From assembly GCA_026120185.1 (NCBI GenBank), contig JANUWF010001783.1:3255001-3319000 (forward strand): a stretch of DNA of 64,000 nt. Reading direction: 5' to 3'. Below are positions 1 to 11,259 of this stretch, one piece after another. Every line of letters begins with the position of its first letter. Position 1 is the first letter of the stretch. The stretch comes from Voacanga thouarsii (Eukaryota > Streptophyta > Magnoliopsida > Gentianales > Apocynaceae). A model generated the notes under the pieces. That model was not told the origin of the DNA. It made no database searches and worked only from the letters and a program-made list of their open reading frames with translations. A program made the position numbers and the translations under genes.

Positions 1-351
1 ATCCTCTTTCACTTGTATAAGGCTCATCAAATCCTCCATACCTTTCTCTACTCGTGTGTGACCTTTTATCATAGCTATTCCCATAGGATTCTTTCTCACA
101 TCCATCATGCTCTATTTCACTTGTACTTAGCCCTTGATCACATGCATTCTAACAATTTATATCCCCATATTCATCCTCCTCACATGGTTGCCCAATTCAT
201 CATATCTCTCATAATACTTCTACTCAAACAAGATTCCTTCCTTTGCTATCACTCCAACTAGCCATTGTGAACTTTGCTTTCAAAAGAAGTACCCACAAAA
301 TTTAAATAGAAAATACAAGAAAATTTTTCAATTTACTCCCTCACATGTTTA
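1..351. other. Unassigned AT-rich sequence
   Basis: One plus-strand open frame of 82 codons (13-261) is rich in His, Ser, Leu and Tyr and resembles no family I know. It is probably a chance frame. Nothing else is recognisable before the LTR-like repeat that begins near 352. Confidence 0.4.
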
Positions 352-2330
352 TGGTGGAATGTATGCCCTCTTAGACTAGGTTTCTGGTGTAAATATCGAA
401 TATTTTAATAAAAGATTTTATTTTTGAAAATCATTTGTGAAATTAATTTCCTTTATTTGTGCACAATTTCGTTTAGAAAAGACCCATTGTGTTTAAATAA
501 ATGATCCATGTGAATGGAGGTCTTTCACAGTAAGGTATGGATAATGGGTTATTTAAACACATAAACTTTTGTTCTTAACCGATTGATGAGAATGAGAATC
601 TCATCATGTTTAGGTTATTATGTTATGAATTCCAAATGGGGAATAGCTTACCTTTAGCCAGTGAGTATAAGGGTATTTCGAATACGTAGAATAGGACCAG
701 TAGTAGTGGTTTCTAAAAGTACTATATGATAAAAACCTAGACTACTACCGCTACAGCATGGACTAGTACTCTGTGACTTGAGTATGAGTTGGTAGTTTAG
801 CGAAGCTGGAAGCATATACTTTGATATGTTATAGTTGAGGTTCTATCATAAGGCCAATATACTTTCATGTTGGGTATGTGTAACTAATTAGTTAAGACAG
901 ACTTGTACAAAATAGTTTCTACATTATATCGCCCCTTGTGGTTGTCCGAATGATCTAAATATCCAGAGCCCTGGGAAACATGACTTGGATGTTTGCTTTA
1001 GGGTAGCTCCCTTAGAAAGTGAAAACACTTCAGGAAGTCGTGGATCATTGGACTAGAAGCCTAAGGATGGTAGATGTCATTTAGAAGGGTGTTAGTACAC
1101 TTCTTCCTCTCTAAATGTACGGCGATGTGTAGAGGGGTATTTTAGTCATTTCACCTGTAGGTCGAAAACTTTGCTAATGCAGCATTGTCCTTGGGGTCAA
1201 TATTTCCTTATGGTAATATTAGAAAATATTTAAAATGTAAAATACATCTATTTATATAGTAGGGGTATTTTGGTCATTTTAATAGCCAAGGTGATGTGTT
1301 TTTTTGGTCCTCAGAATAGCCCATAAGTCCTAATTAATTTTTGGATTGAGAAATTGATCTCAGTTGAGAGTGTTTTATTTTATTCAGGAAGTCTAATTTA
1401 TTATTAGACTGGAATAAAATAAATGGAGAGAAATTTATTATCTGATTTAATTGGTTAATTAATTATTCAGGGTCTAGGTCCAGTTTAAATAATTAGAAAA
1501 TTAATCAGGAATTAAATTAGAAGAAAATAATTAATACTTAATTATTTATTAGGTTATGTATTTAATTAATCCTAAGAAATAAATAATTAAATTTTAATTA
1601 TTTTTTGTTCATTTGGATTCATTAATTATTTATTGGGTTATTTATTTAATCCCAAAGAAAATAATTAATGTTTATTATTTTGGGCTTTTCGGGTCCAAGA
1701 AAAATAATAAATATTATTTTGGCCCAATAGCCTGAACTATAGGATTTTTTTCGGACACAGTTCAAAGAGTTTAGGGTGAAGCCAAAATTTATTTTGTTAA
1801 TAATATTCGGGTGTTTGAAATATTAAATCTCGGGAATATTATTTTTATCAAAATAATTATTTTTTGTTTCATGACTCTTGGCTTTCTATGTGAAAAAATA
1901 AAATAAAATTTGAAAAAAAAAAAACCCCTCCCCAAGTCTCTTGGCTCTCTGTCTCTCGTGGCTTTTCTGTTAACTGGCTTTTGATTTTTTGATACCATAA
2001 GAAGCCATCAAAGTCAATGATAGAAGGTGGAGTCTGTGGTTTTTCTCATCCCAATTGTGTGTTCACCAACAAGAGTTAGGTAGGGTATATTCTGTGAACT
2101 GAAAAGATTGGCATTCATTGCACCGGAGGAGAATACCGGAACCGGAGCTTCAACCCGTGGGAGAAGAAGGAAGCTATTTTTGGTGATTCAATTCACTCAA
2201 TCATATTTTTCAAGGTTTAAGGCTCCAAGAGGTATGGTTTTAATCCCTCCATGCTGCTGCCATGCTCTGTTTCTATTTTCTTGTCTCCATTTTTGTTCCG
2301 TAAGCATGCTCTCTATTTACTGCTAATTCC
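352..2330 (+). mobile_element. 2-kb LTR-like repeat, copy 1
   Basis: This stretch aligns base for base, with scattered substitutions and small gaps, to 44029-46100 in the same orientation. The head of the shared block reads ATGCCCTCTTAGACTAG and the tail includes CCATGCTGCTGCCATG. There is no coding capacity; short minus and plus frames inside (1789-1998, 2108-2326) are not conserved between the copies. Size, dispersed direct copies, no ORF and a TATA-box promoter in copy 2 all suggest a long terminal repeat left as a solo LTR. Neither copy has a recognisable TG...CA 3' end or target duplication, so exact ends and lineage are uncertain. Copy 1 lacks the TATA-box region present in copy 2. Confidence 0.6.
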
Positions 2331-3259
2331 TTCAGTTTACACTTAATTTTGTTGGTCACTCTTCGCTCATGTATACTTTCTTTCTTTTTTTTTTTTTTTT
2401 TAGCTTTTGTTAAAATTGAGTTCACCATCTTGCCTTTTTCAAACTCTCAATTCTGTACTTAAGTTCTTCCTAAAGTAACCTCCCTAATTACTTAGGAACT
2501 AGTCCAACTAGACAAGTCAATCTAATTCTCTAAAACAATCAACTAGGAGTCTTAGGAGAATTCAATCGAGCACTTAATGAATACCCATGAACAAAGTAAG
2601 TTTAAGCAAGAATTTTAAGGAAATAAAAGCTTAACCTCAATTTCAAGCAGAAAGCTTGTAAGGAAGCAAGTATAGCAACATGATATCAATGATAGACAAG
2701 AACCAAAGAAATAATGTAAACTAGCTAGCAAGACAAGATAGGCAAAGCATTTAGCAACAAGCTGATGACTTCAAGATGCTAGGGATTTAACAATTTGGAC
2801 AAGAATTTCAATTCACAATACACCCCCTAGAATGTAAACAAATGAATAAAGTTCATCACATAAGTCACATAAACTCAAGATTTCAAGAATGACCTATAAT
2901 GATGTTCACTAAACAAGCACCACAATGATTCAATGTTGGACAAGTTCAAATCAATTCCAAGTAATACATACAAGGCATGGTATAGTCACTTACATATTTC
3001 AGCAAACACTTAGTAGGCAACTACTCAAATGAAAAATTTTCAATTGTTGAGATTCTACTAAAACCCTGAGGGTACAATTTTGATGCTCAATTGACTCACT
3101 CCAAGTAATAATAGGATAAGGAATTCAAGATTCAAAAGATATCGTGACATAAGCTACGTATGCAGCAACAACTTCCCAAGCTATAGCATAGATAACAAAT
3201 GGAAAAGTCCTACTAGCAACACAAAGGATAAATCCCACTTAAAAATAAATTACTAAGTA
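2331..3259 (-). other. Non-coding flank, probably retrotransposon internal remnant
   Basis: AT-rich with a T-run near 2385-2400 and no credible reading frame. It continues uninterrupted into 4721 once the solo LTR at 3265-4715 and its 5-bp duplication are removed, so it was one piece with the decayed element whose primer site lies at 5426-5436. I see no gag or pol motif in it. Confidence 0.4.
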
Positions 3260-3264
3260 AGAAG

Positions 3265-4715
3265 TGTTGGGATTCGTGGACTCCTAAACGCGGAAAACAT
3301 CTATGAATCCCTCCCGAGGACCCAAGTAAACGATTAAGAAGATGTAAACGATTAAGAGTTACCTCCGGTTGCTTTATATCGAAATCCTTCGATTCCGGTT
3401 GCATTGTTGTACGTTCGACCCGAACAATCACCGGACGCTGCAGTATGCGAACGTCCTCTACGGATACACACCGCGAACTCACTCGATACTCGGGAGTGCT
3501 AGCGCCTAGGGTTTGAGAGGTTTTTTTCTTTCTCTCGGTAGAGAATGGCACGAATGTTCTCAACCGAAAAAATTGGACTATCGAAAGACGGCTAGGGTTT
3601 TCTTAAAAAACCCTCGAACCTCTTAGAGTCCAACCCTAATCATATCTTATCATATTCTAATTTAAATTCAAATTAAATTAAAACTGATATGATAAGATTC
3701 TGCCATTATCTCGGTAATTTAACTAATTATTTTACCGAGTCGATTCTTATAATCTGGATATCATCCAGATTCATCGAACCTCGGTCACCGGAAAAATAAC
3801 CTAACAAGTTCGCTTATTGTGTGACCCTATAGGTTCATTTAACACCGGCAAGCGTGCCTAAATCGTATTTAAATGGCCCACAAGTTATAAGCGGTTTCTA
3901 GCAAAACATTATAACTATCCAGGTTAAATGAAGATCGGTGATCTCTTTGAACCAAACCATAATTTTATATTTAGTCCTTTTGTCACACGATATCCAGATT
4001 AAGCATAAGGCACGGAGCATGTCATCCTTATTAAGCTTAATCAATTATTTCTTGATTTCATAGTAGATCTGTTCAAACAAATGATATCAATATCTTAGAT
4101 TGATATATTTGAGCACGGCCATGCATTTTTAACGAGTCTAACTTATCAAGGGGCTCATGGATATCTCTCCCATAATTGAGAGGGACAAATTCCTTCACAA
4201 TCAATCATATTCCTCTCCTTGATTTATTTTATATCCAACAGTAGTCTAATTTATTATCTAGTTAAAGACAACTTTAGACAATGTCAAAATATAGAATTTA
4301 TCAAGTAAGAAACTATGATGAATTTAGGTCGAAGGACTTTCAATATTATTATGGCTAGAAAGTACTTATGACATATTCCATGAAGTACTCTCACAGTGGG
4401 TCATGTCCAATACAATGTTCTCTAACATTTATTTATGTCTTGACTCGATATCACAAATATCCATGGCCAGTAAAACATAGTCATCAAGTCACAAACATAC
4501 TAATCTTAATTTATTATTATTCCAATAATAATAATCGATCAGGGACAGTTTTAGAATAGTCATTGTATTCATTGTAGGGTTTTACTATCAAGTCACGTAC
4601 TTGATGACCAACAAAACAAAATTCACTATTCATGGAAAGGAAAGCCTCATATTATTATATAAAACATAATGACAATTGTATAAGTACAAATTGACTCTAG
4701 GGCATATCCCCAACA
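3265..4715 (-). mobile_element. Solo LTR (minus), with 5-bp TSD
   Basis: A 1,451-bp unit whose minus-strand 5' end is TGTTGGGGATATGCCCT and whose 3' end is CAACA. The pentamer AGAAG occurs immediately outside each end (3260-3264 and 4716-4720), a perfect 5-bp target duplication. The unit is homologous over its whole length to 6268-7794 in opposite orientation. There is no internal coding region; the small frames at 3213-3563 and 4368-4559 are LTR sequence (the latter is mirrored at 6424-6615). This is the classic signature of LTR-LTR recombination. LTRs with this head are familiar from plant retrotransposons, but I cannot fix the lineage without the internal region. Confidence 0.9.
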
Positions 4716-4720
4716 AGAAG

Positions 4721-6262
4721 ATCATAGAAATTCATCATAGAAAGCATTTGGTAGTCATGTATGCGCAATTACAAGTCATAGAAGTAACACATTAAGCACC
4801 TTGTGTGCAAACTCATAACTCAAGCTACTCTAAATTTTTCCACCTTTGTAACACCCCCAAAAACTCAAAATTCACAATAAAATCAATGTCCAATTATTAT
4901 ACTAACATCAAGAGTCAATTTCAAAGCAAGAACATGGATAGATTTTGAGTGTAAAGTCTCACAAAATTAGTTCGCACATGATGGGATTTGTATTATATTC
5001 AGAATTTTCGTAGCTAATAGACCTAATAAACCTCAAGATTTCTTCAATTTAACACCACAAATAGCTACCCAAATATTAACCAAACATATATGTTCAATTT
5101 CACAATAAACTCATGGCTGAAACTTGAATGAATATCTCTCAAAAAATAGCAAGAAATATAGTTACGGGATTAGAAATTTTGCTACAATATTTTCCACTTG
5201 TTTAAAGCTCCAAATCAAAAAATTTATATTCCAAATGATTCCTCAAACATCATACCAACATATAAGATCAATTTAACATCAAGTTTATGACATAATTTTA
5301 AGTTCCAAACATTCAAAAAGGGCCGAAAAAATAGTGACGAAAATTTTAAAAAAATTAACAAATCTTGAAGAAGATTGTATCTTAACCCAAAGAAAATTGG
5401 TTGATTAGAATCAATACAATGCAAACTCTGATACCACCTGATATGATCTCGGAAACACCTCTTGATAATTGATACTCAAAATTCAAGAACCCTAGGTAAA
5501 ACAAGACACCTAGAATCCAATAATCTATTGAACTAAGCCAAATAATTGATACCCAAATACCCCTAACCGGATAGGAAGATTTAGACAATTAATTGATCTC
5601 CTAAAAAAAAACCTAGATGAATAATAAACTAAGACCCACTGTAGAAAGAACATTGATCTATTCAAGAAAGATTAGAGACTCGATTCTTAAGTTGGACTAA
5701 ATCCTAAGAGAAGTTTTGATTTGATTTGGAAAAACCCCAAGAAGAACCCTCACCACTTTCTCAAGAGAGACTCTTGAATTCAAAGAAGGAAAATGTCCAA
5801 TGTTCAAAATCTGAGTTTACTAGAGATATAGTGGGGTATTTTTAAGCCCCAAGTTACCCTAACTAATAAGCAAGCTAAACATAAGATTTGGTGGCCTTAA
5901 GACAAGTTTTAAGGCCCTATTACATGCCTTTAATTAAATGAAATATAGGAAAAAACGTGAAAATTTAAAGGAATGCAAATAAAATAAAAACAAGAAAAGT
6001 TAGCAAATTTTGGGTTAGTCTCGACATAGGTCGGCACCGGTTTAGGCACTAGGGCCAGCGTTGGGTTTGTTCTGTAACTCGAGTGAACCAGCCAGATTTG
6101 GGTCAACATCAGTTTGGGCATTAAGGACGGCGTCGGCTTCTTTCTGGCTACCGTCCCTATTTTGTTGCACTTCAAAAACTTACTCATTTGATCTCTATTC
6201 CTTCTCCATGTGTTTCCTTGATCTTCCAAATAAAATGTTGATCAAATTGAGCTCTTCTTGAT
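4721..6262 (-). mobile_element. Decayed LTR retrotransposon end with Met-tRNA primer site
   Basis: On the minus strand, TGGTATCAGAG (5426-5436) matches the initiator-Met tRNA primer-binding site used by many plant LTR elements. It is preceded by ...CATATCA (complement of about 5439-5447), a plausible LTR 3' end. The LTR would therefore run from about 5439 to higher coordinates and was later split by the solo LTR at 6268-7794. The leader would run from 5425 downwards and was split by the solo LTR at 3265-4715. At 6010-6140 the presumed LTR carries repeated GTCGGCACCGG/GGCGTCGG-type GC motifs. No gag or pol is visible, so it is either non-autonomous or deleted. Confidence 0.5.
5426..5436 (-). 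promoter_or_regulatory. Primer-binding site, tRNA-iMet type
   Basis: Minus-strand TGGTATCAGAG is complementary to the 3' end of initiator tRNA-Met. It sits two bases after a CA dinucleotide that could close the LTR. Confidence 0.55.
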
Positions 6263-6267
6263 ACTCC

Positions 6268-7794
6268 TGTTGGGGATATGCCCTAGAGTCAATTTGTACT
6301 TATACTATTGTTATTATGTTTTATATAATAATATGAGGCTTTCCTTTCCATGAATAGTGAGTTTTGTTTTGTCGGTTATCAAGTACGTGACTTGATAGTA
6401 AAACCCTACAATGAATACAATGACTATTCTAAAATTGTCCCTGATCGATTATTATTATTGGAATAATAATAAATTAATAGTAGTATATTTGTGACTTGAT
6501 GGCTATGTTTTACTGGCCATGGATATTTGTGATATCGAGTCAAGACATAAAGAAATGTTAGAGAACATTGTATTGGACATGACCCACTGTGAGAGTACTT
6601 TATGGAATATGTCATAAGTACTTTCTAGCCATAATAATATTGAAAGTCCTTCGACCTAAATTCATCATAGTTTCCTACTTGATAAATTCTATATTTTTGA
6701 CATTGTCTAAAGTTGTCTTTAACCAGATAATAAATTAGACTACTGTTGAATATAGAATAAATCAAGGAGAGGAATATGATTGATTGTGAAGGAATTTGTC
6801 CCTCTCAGTTATGGGAGAGATATCCATGAGCCCCTTGATAAGTTAGACTGTTAAAAATGCATGGCCGTGCTCAAATATATCAATCTAAGATATTGATATC
6901 ATTTGTTTGAACAGTCTACTATGAAATCAAGAAATAATTGATTAAGCTTAATAAGAATAACATGCTCCGTGCCTTATGCTTAATCTGGATATCGTGTGAC
7001 AAAAGGACTAAATATAAAATTATGGTTTGGTTCAAAGAGATCACCGATCTTTATTTAACCTGGATAGTTATAATGTTTTGCTAGAAACCGCTTATAACTT
7101 GTGGGCCATTTAAATATGATTTAGGCACACTGCCAGTGTTAAATGAACCTATAGGGTCACACAATAAGCGAACTTGTTAGGTTATTTTTCTGGTGACCAG
7201 GTTCGATAAATCTGGAAATATGTCTAAGTTAATCATACTTAGAAAATTTACCAGATAAAATGAATCTGGAAATATGTCCACATTCGATGTATCTGGATGA
7301 TGTCCAAATTATAAGAATCTGACTCGGTAAATTAATTAGTTAAATTACCGAGATAATGGCAGAATCTTATCATATCAGTTTTAATTTAATTTGAATTTAA
7401 ATTAGAATATGATAAGATATTATTAGGGTTGGACTCTAAGAGGTTCGGGGGTTTTTAAGAAAACCCTAACCTTCTTTTCAATAGTCCAATTTTTCGGTTG
7501 AGAACATTCGTGCCATTCTCTACCAGAAAGGAAAAAAACCTCTCAAACCCTAGGCGCTAGCACTCCTCGGGTATCGAGTGAGTTCACGGTGTGTATCCGA
7601 TAGAGGACGTTCGCATACTGCAGCGTCTGGTGATTGTTCGGGTTGAACGTACAACAGCGCAACCAGAATCGAAGGATTTCGATTACAGCAACCAGAGGTA
7701 ATTCTTAAACCTTAGATTTTCTTAATCGTTTACTTGGGTCCTCGAGAGGGATTCGTGGATGTTTTCCGCGTTTAGGAGTCCACGAATTCTAACA
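6268..7794 (+). mobile_element. Solo LTR (plus), with 5-bp TSD
   Basis: A 1,527-bp unit opening TGTTGGGGATATGCCCT and closing AATTCTAACA. ACTCC flanks it on both sides (6263-6267 and 7795-7799), a perfect target duplication. It is the same family as 3265-4715 but inverted; the two form a large inverted repeat separated by about 1.55 kb. It carries an extra segment (about 7205-7290, with repeated TCTGGAAATATGTC) that is absent or shorter in the minus copy. The interrupted host sequence reads through from GATACTCC to TTTGGCC. Confidence 0.9.
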
Positions 7795-7799
7795 ACTCC

Positions 7800-9690
7800 T
7801 TTGGCCTTTAATCCTCATTTGGATATTAGCTTGATCCTCCACTTATATTTGCTTATTTTGTGCATCTTTTGGCCCTTCATTTACCATCCATCTCTTCGTG
7901 ATCTTCTTGGTCTTTGGCTTGTAAAATTTGTTGACTTGAATATTTCGTTGGAACCTCTGGAAAATTGATCTCACCCAAGGAGCTATAAGTTGTTTCCTTG
8001 TCTTTCTTCCTTTTTCTATGAATTGGCCATCATGCCTAAGACGATTCCTATCAAAGAGGGAGAGCAAAGAATGTTGCAAAGGCTACAAAGTGACATTGTT
8101 GTACTTATATGGAGTTGAGTTGGTATTTAAGGGGAGTTTTTATTTTTGTTGTTTTATGTCTGTTGATGGGTTATTTATACTGCTCTAATGATTATTGCTG
8201 ATAAACCTTGATTGGCTACACGTTGAAGAACTCTTAATGACAATTGAAGATGCTACCTTACTAAATATAGGTTTTGCATCAAATAATGCTAAAGGGGAAG
8301 ATTGCTATGAAAATTGCTTTGCGTGATTAGCAATGTTTGAGCAAAATAAATTAGAATTGGATTAAGAAAGTAAATCCCAAAAGATATTGAAAAATAAACT
8401 CCTCATGGGATTAAGCAAAGGAATTAGAGTTAACTTAGGAAACTAATTCTAGAAAATCTTGAAGAAGATCTAATATTATTTATTTGGAATCTTTATGAAG
8501 ATCATGCTATAATAATTATTGAATATTTCTAGGATTATGAAAATATAGAAGATTTTGGTGAGTATCTTTTAGGTAATATCCTAATTCAACAAGGAAACAA
8601 AATGCTACATTACCGTTGTCGAAGTTGGCATCTGACAAACATCTTCGACAGGAATTTTTGACAGAACTGAAGTTGTTTTTAGAAATTGCAATATTGACAA
8701 GTTTTTAATGATGTAATAATTCATTTGAATAGGAAATGGATTTTTTAGAAAATCTTGGATGAATATTAGCAAAGATCTAATGAAGATTTTGTAAGTAAAA
8801 GATTCTAATTCTAAGTAGGATTGGATTTACAAAGATTTAGGAAGTTGCAAGGCTCATACAAATTCCTAATTGGACAAGGAAACTACTACTCTATTATAGT
8901 ATATCATAGCGACCACAGAAGAAGAGATAATAGAAGATATAGGCACGAAATTTGAAGAAAGATCCTCATACTTTGGTAATGAAAAATAGGAAAGGAAACT
9001 CATGAAAATATTCTAAGTGATTGAGAAGCATGCACCATTAATGAAGAGTGCCGAATGCTTCTGTTAAAGTATGCTTTCGGTTCAAGTTATCAGCAACAAC
9101 AATATACAATCTTCTTGAGGGATTTGAATCAATCTATTTTATCTTCAAATAAAATATCTTTCTAGTGGGAAGGTTTTTGGAGTCAAATGAAGTATCGAGT
9201 TGTTGTAGCAATAAAGATTAAAGGTATTCAATTGTGGAGTTGGGTCTAGCAAAGGGTCTTCTGGAAGTTTGACAAAAAGAGCACTGTACATGTTGTATTC
9301 TATTAGAATCCATTAGGGATCACTTGATAATTGAGATTAGTGTTATCCTTATAACTTTGATTAAAGTTTTAGTGGATCTCTTTATTGGCTTAAGACCCAC
9401 GGACGTAGGCTTATTGATAGCTAAACTACGTAACCAATTTGCTATGTTTGTTGAATTTCTTATTTTACAATCTATTAAACTAATGTCACTGCAATAGGAA
9501 AGTTTAATAAAACCATAGAAAATTGACAATCCAAACCTAACAAGTTGTATTAAAGTCTTGGTCACCGTGTTGGAATTGCTATTAATGTAGTCAGTAAAAT
9601 CTTGGAAGTTGGTTTGGAAAAACATATATGCACCAGTAGACGAAGGAAACTCTATCATGCGACCACCGTTGTTGAAGAGTACAAATTATG
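7800..9690. other. Decayed repeat-derived sequence without recognisable genes
   Basis: The left part continues the element interrupted by the solo LTR. Short frames at 7759-7968, 7843-8079 and 9320-9658 show no family resemblance. The right part leads into a copia gag relic and may include its LTR or leader, but I cannot find its ends. Confidence 0.4.
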
Positions 9691-10250
9691 CATATTGAAA
9701 GACCAGGATGTGAATCTTTATCTTGAACCTGGATATTAAAACATGGAAAGTTGTCGAAGTCGAATAGAAACCACCAACAAAAGCAAGTACTAGTGCAGGA
9801 GTATTTGAAGAAAAACCAATCTCAAAATGGACAAGTGAGGAATGTCAACTTGCAAATGCTAATGCCAAGGCTTTAAATATAATATATATTTTCTGCAGTT
9901 GGCCAAGAAGAATATAAATTGATCTCTACTTGTGAATCTACGTAGGAAGCATGGACAAATTGCAAATAATATTTGAAGAAACCAGTACTGTTCGGAGATA
10001 AAAAAAAAAAAAGACAACTATTGACAACTCAATTTGAGGAATTAAAGATGGGTGTACATGAAACTATAGTCATGATTGGAAATATATTAAGAGATATTGC
10101 AAATCAAACATATCATCTTGGTGAAGTCTATTTATAAGAGAGACTTGTTTAGAAGATGTTGAGACCCTTACCATTAAGCTTTCAACCTAAAGTCTATTCA
10201 AAAAGGCAAATTATGATTGAAACTTTGAGTTCGAATATATACAAATATAT
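9690..10250 (+). pseudogene. Ty1/copia gag relic (UBN2-like)
   Basis: Conceptual translation, with several stops and shifts, follows the order of plant copia gag capsid regions: a KTWKVVEVE-type segment, then SKWTSEE...LANANAKAL near 9820-9875, then a CEST.EAW block near 9935, then TTQFEELKMGVHETI near 10022-10065, and finally NQTYHLGE...LRPLPLSFQPKV near 10095-10195. Those last blocks correspond to the LVRKILRSLP.rF..KV signature of the family. Stops occur inside all blocks and no zinc knuckle or pol follows, so this is a fragment. Assignment rests on motif order only. Confidence 0.6.
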
Positions 10251-10301
10251 AGAAATCTGAGCAGATGTGTGTGTCTATGTATTCAAAGGGAATAGAGAGA
10301 T

Positions 10302-10304
<3 letters not shown>

Positions 10305-10339
<35 letters not shown>
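10305..10339. repeat. (GA)n microsatellite
   Basis: Uninterrupted GA dinucleotide run just downstream of the copia gag relic. Confidence 0.95.
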
Positions 10340-10341
<2 letters not shown>

Positions 10342-10431
10342 AATGCGTAAAGGAAGTGAGGCTGAAGGGAAAAAGGCGGGTATAAAGAGAAGTTGATTCG
10401 GGGCTCGTCACGAAGCTCTTATTATATATAA

Positions 10432-10458
10432 CTAGGTTGGTGCCCTTGTGTTGCATAG
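10432..10458 (-). mobile_element. Possible Helitron 3' terminus (minus)
   Basis: Reading the minus strand, a degenerate stem-loop (CTATGCAACACAAGGG) is followed about ten bases later by CTAG and then a T in an AT-rich tract. This matches the hairpin-plus-CTRR-T layout of Helitron ends. A similar end occurs on the plus strand at 22936-22963. No Rep/helicase and no 5' TC end were located. 10461-10829 shows nothing else recognisable. Confidence 0.35.
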
Positions 10459-10829
10459 TATAGTCTTAATTTCCTTACATTCGAAAACAATTCAAATAAG
10501 AAGATAAATCTAATAGCTCAAATTCCAACACTCAATCGCCAATTTCTGTATAATCCCACCACTTCTTGAGAAATGAGAATGGAGGGATGGTACGTAGTAA
10601 TGGGAGTTATAAGGTAGAGGCGTGAAGATTTGCACACTGATTCATTCTTTCTAGATCCCACTTGCAATTGCTAAAAACTCCATTGCAAGGTCTACCGGCT
10701 TTCCCCCATCACATACAATTGAACTAACCAAATGCCTCTCTACAATATTACCAAAAAAATTCCCTTTTTTCTCCTTTTTCTCCAAAGGGAAAAAACTAAA
10801 GTTTGAAAATTTAAACTAAATTTTAACAC

Positions 10830-11212
10830 TTATAGTGCTGCCCAATCAATCTCGCATGATGGATATTTCTGCAACATAAAATTCTCAGAACATGCTTCAA
10901 AAGTCGACTCCTCTTTGTGGGTTTCAGAGGGGATGAAATGTATAAATATAGAATAATATTTATCAAAGAAGAATTCCAACTTGAAGCCCCGGGGATCATC
11001 AATCCTACACCACTTGAAATCTTTAAGATACTTCAGAGCCTCTTCATCACGTTCTGAAATCTATGAAAATAGCAAAGCAATTATTGTATCATATGAAGAA
11101 GAAAAAAAGACAAAAAATTAAAATATGAAAGTATCAATTTATCAACCTATTCAGCCAGAATTTCATTAGTCTTTAGGGCCATTAGCCAGAAATTGGGCAC
11201 ACATTTCTCTAA
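10830..11212 (-). pseudogene. NAP1-like histone chaperone gene fragment, two exons
   Basis: Two neighbouring minus-strand segments encode consecutive pieces of a nucleosome assembly protein 1-like protein, a histone H2A/H2B chaperone. Segment one (about 11212-11147) reads EKCVPNFWLMALKTNEILAE. Segment two (11060-10830) reads ISERDEEALKYLKD, then WCRIDDPRGFKLEFFFD, and ends ...CEIDWAAL before TAA. Between them an 86-bp intron keeps GT at the donor (GTTGAT) and AG at the acceptor (TTTTCATAG). The last codon of the first exon is TAG where the family has a glutamate codon. After LEFFFD the NPYF...TKTYHMID region is lost or scrambled, and no upstream or C-terminal acidic exons are present. It ends about 50 bp from the gypsy gag at 11260. 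A retained intron means it is a genomic fragment, not a retrocopy. Confidence 0.8.
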
Positions 11213-11259
11213 GATAAAATTCCTAAGTTAATATCAAACAAAATCTTAGGCAAAAACTA

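Noticed and set aside
9320..9658. 112-codon minus frame
   Set aside because: Low-complexity Ile/Leu/Asn/Ser composition, no domain, lies beside a plus-strand gag relic; likely a chance frame.
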